A stretch of DNA of 36,054 nucleotides, from the NCBI GenBank assembly GCA_902774995.1, contig CACYKR010000013.1, forward strand, positions 1 through 36,054, given 5' to 3'. The notes under the pieces are model-generated. The model was not told the DNA's origin. It was given only the letters and a program-made list of their open reading frames with translations, and ran no database searches. Both the position numbers and the translations under genes were made by a program. Origin of the DNA: an uncultured Bacteroidales bacterium (lineage in GTDB: Bacteria; Bacteroidota; Bacteroidia; Bacteroidales; Paludibacteraceae). Of the stretch, positions 31,379 to 36,054 are shown piece after piece (the stretch's first letter is position 1; every line of letters begins with the position of its first letter).

Positions 31379-33109
31379 ATGACACCACGCGAGGCACTAC
31401 ATACCTATTTCGGATACGATAATTTCCGTCCTTTGCAAGCGGAGATTATTGATTCTGTATTAGCCGGGCGAGACACGCTGGCACTCATGCCGACAGGCGG
31501 AGGTAAAAGCATCTGCTTTCAGATACCTACCCTCGTCATGGGGCATGACAATCCCGACAAACGCCTATGCCTTGTCATTACGCCGCTTATCGCCTTGATG
31601 CACGACCAGGTGGAGAACCTCAAGGCGCGTGGCATCCATGCAGCGGCGGTCTATACCGGCATGAGTTGGGACAAACAGCGCGTGGCGCTGGATAACTGTC
31701 TCTACGGGCCTTACCATTTCCTCTATTGCTCGCCCGAACGACTTGAATCCGAGGAGTTCCGCAAGCGGCTGGCAGACTTGCCGGTAGGACTGATTGCAGT
31801 GGATGAAGCGCATTGTATCTCCCAATGGGGATATGATTTCCGGCCGTCGTACCTGAATATCGCAGCAGTACGGGAGTTATTACCGGGCGTGCCCGTGCTT
31901 GCGCTCACAGCTACCGCAACGCCGGAGACGATAGATGACATACAAGCTAAGCTTGGCTTTGCCGAGCCGAACGTGCTGAAGAAATCCTTCCACCGCGACA
32001 ACCTGACGTATGTCGTGCGCCGGACGGACAAGAAAGAGGAGCAAGTCGCACACATCCTCTCGCGCGTTCCCGGCTCTGCTATCGTCTATGTCCGCAACCG
32101 CAAACGCGCACAAGAGTTGGCTGAGTGGCTAAATGGTCATATAAATGACCAAATGGTAAATGATAAAATGGTAAATTACTATCATGCCGGATTAACAACG
32201 CAGCAGCGCAATGAGCGGCAGCAGGCTTGGACGGAAGGAAGAACACGAATCATCGTGGCTACTAATGCGTTCGGCATGGGTATTGACAAACCGGATGTAC
32301 GTGTGGTCATCCATTATGACCTCCCGAATACGTTAGAATCCTATTATCAGGAAGCCGGACGAGCCGGACGTGACGGGCTGACAGCCTATGCCGTGTTGTT
32401 ATATAACGAGAAAGAAGACAAGGCGAAAGCCCGGAAACGGGTTGTGGACAGCTATCCGCCAAAAGAGTTCGTCATCTCCGTCTATCATAAGACCATGGAT
32501 TTCTTGCAGATAGGCGCCGGAAGCGGCTTGGGACACCGGTTCATGGTACATATGGACCAGCTTTGCCAGGTGATGCGGCTTCCTGTACTCCAAACCTACT
32601 CTGCCCTGCACATTCTCACGCAGGCCGGTTATATTGATTTTGAAGAAGAGCACGAGACACAACCGCGCGTGCAGATCCATGTGCCGCGTCACCAGTTGGG
32701 CGAATACAACCTATCGCGCGAACAAGCGGAACTGCTGGACGCATTAATGCGTTCCTATACGGGCATCTACACCGACCTGCAGTATGTCCGCGAAGCGGAT
32801 GACAGGAAGACGCATGAGTTACTTGTTTCCCTTGCCCAACGCGGCATCATTACCTACATCCCCCGTTCTGTCGGTTGCTGCCTTACCATGACAAACGAGC
32901 GACAGACAGAGATCTATCTATCGCCCGCAATCTATGAAGAGCGTCAGGCACGCTATGTATCCAAACTGCAAGCCATGGTGGAGTACGCAGACCAGACCCA
33001 ATTCTGCCGCGAACAAGTTCTTCTATCCTATTTTGGGGAGAACAACGCAGCGCCTTGTGGCCACTGCGATGTCTGCCGTGAGTTGGCTCATCGTATTATC
33101 TCTGAGTAA
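31379..33109 (+). CDS. recQ: RecQ-family ATP-dependent DNA helicase
   Basis: A 576-residue superfamily 2 helicase that unwinds DNA 3'-5' in repair. Motifs: motif 0 FGYDNFRPLQAEII, Walker A MPTGGGKS, DEAH box VDEAHCISQWGYDFRPSYL, motif III LTATATPET, and GMGIDKPDVRVVIHYDLP with YYQEAGRAGRDG. After the helicase core comes a winged-helix-like region. The zinc-cysteine cluster (CREQVLLSYF, CGHCDVC) is at the very C-terminus, and no HRDC domain follows. An insertion at about residues 250-266 (NGHINDQMVNDKMVN) is encoded by AAATGGT repeats. The ATG at 31379 is chosen because the promoter ends at 31370 and TPREALHTYFG is the usual start of the family. Confidence 0.92.
   Translation: MTPREALHTYFGYDNFRPLQAEIIDSVLAGRDTLALMPTGGGKSICFQIPTLVMGHDNPDKRLCLVITPLIALMHDQVENLKARGIHAAAVYTGMSWDKQRVALDNCLYGPYHFLYCSPERLESEEFRKRLADLPVGLIAVDEAHCISQWGYDFRPSYLNIAAVRELLPGVPVLALTATATPETIDDIQAKLGFAEPNVLKKSFHRDNLTYVVRRTDKKEEQVAHILSRVPGSAIVYVRNRKRAQELAEWLNGHINDQMVNDKMVNYYHAGLTTQQRNERQQAWTEGRTRIIVATNAFGMGIDKPDVRVVIHYDLPNTLESYYQEAGRAGRDGLTAYAVLLYNEKEDKAKARKRVVDSYPPKEFVISVYHKTMDFLQIGAGSGLGHRFMVHMDQLCQVMRLPVLQTYSALHILTQAGYIDFEEEHETQPRVQIHVPRHQLGEYNLSREQAELLDALMRSYTGIYTDLQYVREADDRKTHELLVSLAQRGIITYIPRSVGCCLTMTNERQTEIYLSPAIYEERQARYVSKLQAMVEYADQTQFCREQVLLSYFGENNAAPCGHCDVCRELAHRIISE
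32131..32176 (+). repeat. AAATGGT repeat inside recQ
   Basis: AAATGGT occurs at 32131, 32151 and 32166 with AAATGA in between, encoding an insertion just before the conserved YYHAGL segment. It belongs to the same AT-rich repeat style as the gene-junction repeats. Confidence 0.6.
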
Positions 33110-33114
33110 TACTT

Positions 33115-33149
33115 AGCAAAAAAAGGAACCTCGTTTCCGAAGTTCCTTT
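33115..33149 (-). terminator. terminator of the tsf operon, between convergent recQ and tsf
   Basis: AAAGGAAC (33122-33129) and GTTCCTTT (33142-33149) form the stem, with extra TCG/CGA pairing inside. On the minus strand it is followed by seven U, a classic intrinsic terminator for tsf. On the plus strand the U tract is short, so it is weaker for recQ. Confidence 0.85.
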
Positions 33150-33175
33150 GGTATTCATAGGCTACTGCAAAATGA

Positions 33176-34168
33176 TTATTCAGCAGCCAATGTGATACGA
33201 CGGAAGTCGCTGATAACCACGCCTTTTGCTTTGAGTACATCCTTCACGAGCTCTTTGCTCTCGCTCATGATGTAAGCCTGCTCAACGAGGGTGTTCTCTT
33301 TCAAGAATTTACCCAGACGTCCTTGCGCAATCATCTCAATCTTCTTAGCCTGGTTAGCGAGGTTAGCCTCTGCCTCTTTAGCGACAGTAGCTTTGATCTC
33401 GCGAGCCTGCTGTGCCTGCTCGGCTGTGATCCAACCCTTAGCCTGGTTGGACTCGATATGGTCATCGCTGTCAACGTGAGCGGGGTTGATACCTGCCTTG
33501 CGGATAGCGTTCTCAACAGCTTTGTTGATCTCATCCTGCTTGGTCTTCTCGATAGCTACCTCAAGCTCATGTTTCTTTACCTCTTCTGCTACGTGGTCCG
33601 CATCAAGCGCAATAGGGCTCATAGCGGCTACCTGCATCGAGATACCGTGAACGGTCTCCTGGTCTGCGCCTGCCTCGGCTGCAACGAGCGAGGAGAGTTT
33701 GTTACCCAGGTGGTTGTACGCATCTACTACCGGTGCCTCCAAGCAAGCATAGTCCGCCAACTCCATCTTCTCACCGGTAACGCCGGAGCGCTCGGTGATG
33801 ATCTCTGCTACGGTGAACTGACCGATTTTGAGGTTCTTCAGTTCCTCAGCAGTACGTACTTTGTTATCCAAAGCAGCATCGAGGATCAGTTTTACCATGC
33901 CTACGAAGTCCTCGTTCTTGGCTACGAAGTCGGTCTCGCACTTCACGCCAACGATAGCGCCGAAGTTACCTTTTACCTTAGCCAGAACGCAACCCTCGGA
34001 AGCCTCGCGATCGCTGCGTTTGGCTGCGATAGCCTGTCCGCGCTTGCGGAGAAGATCCTTCGCTACCTCGAAATCGCCGTTAGCTTCTTCCAAAGCCTTC
34101 TTGACGTCCATCATACCTGCGCCGGTGATGTCGCGCAGTTTTTTGATATCAGCTAATGTTACAGCCAT
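33176..34168 (-). CDS. tsf: translation elongation factor Ts
   Basis: A 330-residue EF-Ts, the nucleotide exchange factor for EF-Tu. The N-terminal module [27 protein letters not shown] and the [10 protein letters not shown] motif that contacts EF-Tu are present, followed by two core subdomains. The length (330) fits the longer Bacteroidetes form. It follows rpsB by 36 bases of AT-rich repeat sequence, and a strong terminator follows. Confidence 0.96.
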   Translation of the reverse strand: MAVTLADIKKLRDITGAGMMDVKKALEEANGDFEVAKDLLRKRGQAIAAKRSDREASEGCVLAKVKGNFGAIVGVKCETDFVAKNEDFVGMVKLILDAALDNKVRTAEELKNLKIGQFTVAEIITERSGVTGEKMELADYACLEAPVVDAYNHLGNKLSSLVAAEAGADQETVHGISMQVAAMSPIALDADHVAEEVKKHELEVAIEKTKQDEINKAVENAIRKAGINPAHVDSDDHIESNQAKGWITAEQAQQAREIKATVAKEAEANLANQAKKIEMIAQGRLGKFLKENTLVEQAYIMSESKELVKDVLKAKGVVISDFRRITLAAE

Positions 34169-34204
34169 AATCTTAATTAAAAATTTAAAATTAAAAATTA
34201 CGAA

Positions 34205-35041
34205 TTATTCTGCTGCCTCAGTAGCTTCTTTAGCTTCAGCTACTTTCTCTGCCTCTGCTTTCGGAGCAGCTTTGCGGATACGCTGGCGACGCTCTTTCGG
34301 AGCCGGAGCCTCGGTAGCAGCCTGTGCTTCGGCAGCTTCCTCATCGGCCTTCTCTACCTTGCGTTCCTCGAGTCCTTCCTTGATAGCGTCGCATACAGCG
34401 CCAAGAATCACGTCGATTGCCTTGGTAGCATCGTCGTTAGCCGGGATGACAAAATCAATGTTGTTGGGGTTCGAGTTGGTATCTACAATACCGAATACAG
34501 GGATACCCAGACGGTTAGCCTCTGCTACGGCAATCTTCTCTTCGATTACGTCCACTACAAATACGGCACTCGGCAGACGGGTCATGTCGGCGATAGAACC
34601 AAGGTTCTTCTCCAGTTTCTCGCGCTGACGGGTAATCTGCAGTTTCTCACGCTTGGATACGTTCTCCAGCGTACCGTCGGTCATCATCTTGTCAATCTGA
34701 CCCATTTTCTTCACAGCCTTGCGGATAGTAGGGAAGTTAGTCAGCATACCGCCGGCCCAACGCTCGGTGATATACGGCATACCTACCTCCTGTGCGTGAG
34801 CAGCTACTACCTCCTGAGCCTGCTTCTTGGTACCTACAAAGAGTACCTTACGACCGCTGCGGGCAAGGTTCTTGAGAGCCTCTGCTGCCTCTTCTACCTT
34901 GACTACGGTCTTGTTGAGGTCGATGATGTGGATACCGTTACGCTCCATGTAGATGTAAGGAGCCATAGCCGGGTTCCATTTGCGTTTGAGGTGGCCGAAG
35001 TGTGCGCCTGCCTCGAGAAGTTGATCAAAATTTGTTCTCAT
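34205..35041 (-). CDS. rpsB: 30S ribosomal protein S2
   Basis: A 278-residue S2 with the family opening FDQLLEAGAHFGHLKRKWNPAMAPYI, the motifs KVLFVGTKKQA and ITERWAGGMLTNF, and ADMTRLPSAVFVVDV. The C-terminal 50 or so residues are an acidic, Ala/Glu-rich tail (AEAEKVAEAKEATEAAE) beyond the conserved core, common in Bacteroidetes S2. It lies between rpsI and tsf. A 168-base gap with a hairpin (35158-35192) separates it from rpsI. Confidence 0.96.
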   Translation of the reverse strand: MRTNFDQLLEAGAHFGHLKRKWNPAMAPYIYMERNGIHIIDLNKTVVKVEEAAEALKNLARSGRKVLFVGTKKQAQEVVAAHAQEVGMPYITERWAGGMLTNFPTIRKAVKKMGQIDKMMTDGTLENVSKREKLQITRQREKLEKNLGSIADMTRLPSAVFVVDVIEEKIAVAEANRLGIPVFGIVDTNSNPNNIDFVIPANDDATKAIDVILGAVCDAIKEGLEERKVEKADEEAAEAQAATEAPAPKERRQRIRKAAPKAEAEKVAEAKEATEAAE

Positions 35042-35157
35042 TGTTTTAATGTGTTTGATTTGTTTATAAAAGACTCCTTACATTCCGGAATTCCCTTTCA
35101 CGCGCATAGTACATTAATAAATACACGCGCACGCACATGCGTTTGAGATTCCAAAAC

Positions 35158-35192
35158 AACCGTGTGGTAGTCCCGAAGGAGTCCACACGGTT
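35158..35192 (-). terminator. hairpin in the rpsI-rpsB gap
   Basis: AACCGTGTGG and CCACACGGTT form a 10-bp stem capped by a short inner helix with a UUCG loop, 17 bases after the rpsI stop. The following bases on the minus strand (GTTTTGG) form only a weak U tract, so it may be a partial terminator or attenuator between rpsI and rpsB. Confidence 0.6.
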
Positions 35193-35209
35193 TGGAGTTG
35201 GTTGCGATA

Positions 35210-35596
35210 TTAACGCTTGCTGAACTGGAAGTGCTTACGAGCTTTCGGCTGACCCGGTTTCTTACGCTCAACCTCACGAGCGTCACGAGTCATGAAGCCT
35301 TCTGCCTTCAGGGCAGCCTTGTCTTCCGGATTGATTTTCACCAGCGCGCGGGCGATAGCGAGACGGAGAGCCTCTGCCTGACCTTTGAAGCCACCGCCAT
35401 CAAGGGTTACCTTGATATCGTATTTCTCAGCCACGCCGAGTTTGTTCAGCGGCTGGAGAACGATATAGCGCAGAATAGAAGACGGGAAATAAGTCTCGAT
35501 GTCGCGGCCGTTGATCACGATCTTGCCGGCACCTTCATTTACGTAAACGCGGGCTACTGCCTCTTTACGACGTCCTAATGCATTAACTGTTTCCAT
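35210..35596 (-). CDS. rpsI: 30S ribosomal protein S9
   Basis: A 128-residue S9 of normal length: NALGRRKEAVARVYVNEGAG, the GGGFKGQAEALRLAIARAL core and a basic C-terminal tail KARKHFQFSKR that reaches the ribosomal P site. It starts 9 bases after rplM, the classic L13-S9 pair. Confidence 0.97.
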   Translation of the reverse strand: METVNALGRRKEAVARVYVNEGAGKIVINGRDIETYFPSSILRYIVLQPLNKLGVAEKYDIKVTLDGGGFKGQAEALRLAIARALVKINPEDKAALKAEGFMTRDAREVERKKPGQPKARKHFQFSKR

Positions 35597-35605
35597 GTAC
35601 TTCTA

Positions 35606-36054
35606 TTATCTGAGGGTGTTCATATCAATTACTTTCGGTTGCTGTGCCTGCATGTTATGCTCTGCGCCGGCGAAAATATACAGATTGGTAATCTGACGAG
35701 CGCCAAGACGGTTTTTCGGCAGCATGCCCTTTACTACTCGACGAACGAGTTTGTCTGCACCTTTCTTCATCAAGTCAGCCGGAGTGAACTCACGCTGACC
35801 GCCTGGGAAACCGGTGTAGCGTACATATACGCGGTCGTTCCATTTGTTTCCGGTCAGCTGCACTTTGTCAGCATTCACGATGATTACGTTGTCGCCACAG
35901 TCCACGTTCGGAGTGTAGCTCGGTTTGTACTTGCCACGCAGCAGTTTTGCTACCTTGGAGCACATACGGCCAAGAATCTGGCCCTCAGCGTCAACAACGA
36001 CCCACTCTTTCTGAGCGGTTGCCTTGTTTACATTCGCTGTTTTGTAACTGTTAA
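35606..36054 (-). CDS. rplM: 50S ribosomal protein L13 (5' end outside the window)
   Basis: The reading frame is open to the window edge. From 36052 downward it reads NSYKTANVNKATAQKEWVVV, then DAEGQILGRMCSKVAKLLRG, NVDCGDNVIIVNADKV, LTGNKWNDRVYVRYTG and PKNRLGARQITNLYIFAG, all conserved L13 positions. An internal Met at 35965 (MCSKVAK) is not the start; by family the true start is only a few codons beyond the window. It forms the usual operon with rpsI. Confidence 0.96.
   Translation of the reverse strand, partial: NSYKTANVNKATAQKEWVVVDAEGQILGRMCSKVAKLLRGKYKPSYTPNVDCGDNVIIVNADKVQLTGNKWNDRVYVRYTGFPGGQREFTPADLMKKGADKLVRRVVKGMLPKNRLGARQITNLYIFAGAEHNMQAQQPKVIDMNTLR

Noticed and set aside
35042-35157. 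A TAnnTTTG promoter for rpsB.
   Set aside because: Only a poor TACTATGC match without a -33 TTTG at the right distance was found, so rpsB may be read through from rplM-rpsI or use a promoter I cannot recognise.

Overview
The window looks like a chromosome segment of a member of the order Bacteroidales. Three things point there. Nine promoters of the Bacteroidetes type (TTTG, about 20 bases, TAnnTTTG) can be read directly. The gene order rplM-rpsI-rpsB-tsf and families such as DUF4421, DUF4296, a DUF5723-like/TSP3/OmpA protein and glutamine-dependent NadE are typical of the group. MurA carries Asp in place of the usual catalytic-loop Cys, as I recall for Bacteroides. The genus cannot be fixed from the sequence alone.

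Layout. 1-231: a promoter reading out of the window to the left, and short phased repeats. 232-7568 (+): a RecD-like helicase, a large lipoprotein, an OmpA-type outer-membrane protein, YebC and RsmG. 7643-13948 (-): rubredoxin, a PL1-like polysaccharide lyase, an RluA-family pseudouridine synthase, a DUF4421 protein, an RlmB-type rRNA methyltransferase and DsbD. 14192-19611 (-): a compact defence island with an ApeA-like HEPN protein, a BcgI-like two-gene restriction-modification system (nuclease-methylase plus two-TRD specificity subunit), a GIY-YIG/DUF4357-type protein and a RhuM-like protein whose C-terminal half looks taken from a DUF1016 protein. 19636-23840 (-): murA, murB, nadE, with no clear break from the defence genes. 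23946-26726 (+): hpf, metK, lspA and a DUF4296 lipoprotein. 26723-29275 (-): holA and a membrane sugar transferase. 29398-33109 (+): gltX and recQ. 33176-36054 (-): tsf, rpsB, rpsI and rplM, the last cut by the window edge.

Regulatory and structural highlights. The metK leader holds a SAM-II-like riboswitch with a pseudoknot pairing and two mutually exclusive downstream hairpins. The nadE and hpf promoters point apart and share one -33 element. The metK -33 element lies in the hpf terminator hairpin. A back-to-back promoter upstream of recQ predicts an undescribed leftward transcript of about 200 nt ending in a 16-bp hairpin. All nine promoters share an extended -33 box close to YTTGCRTATGTC.

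A second theme is short direct-repeat families, mostly AT-rich, found both in gene junctions and in frame inside housekeeping genes (three stretches in gltX, one each in recQ, dsbD and the lyase signal region).
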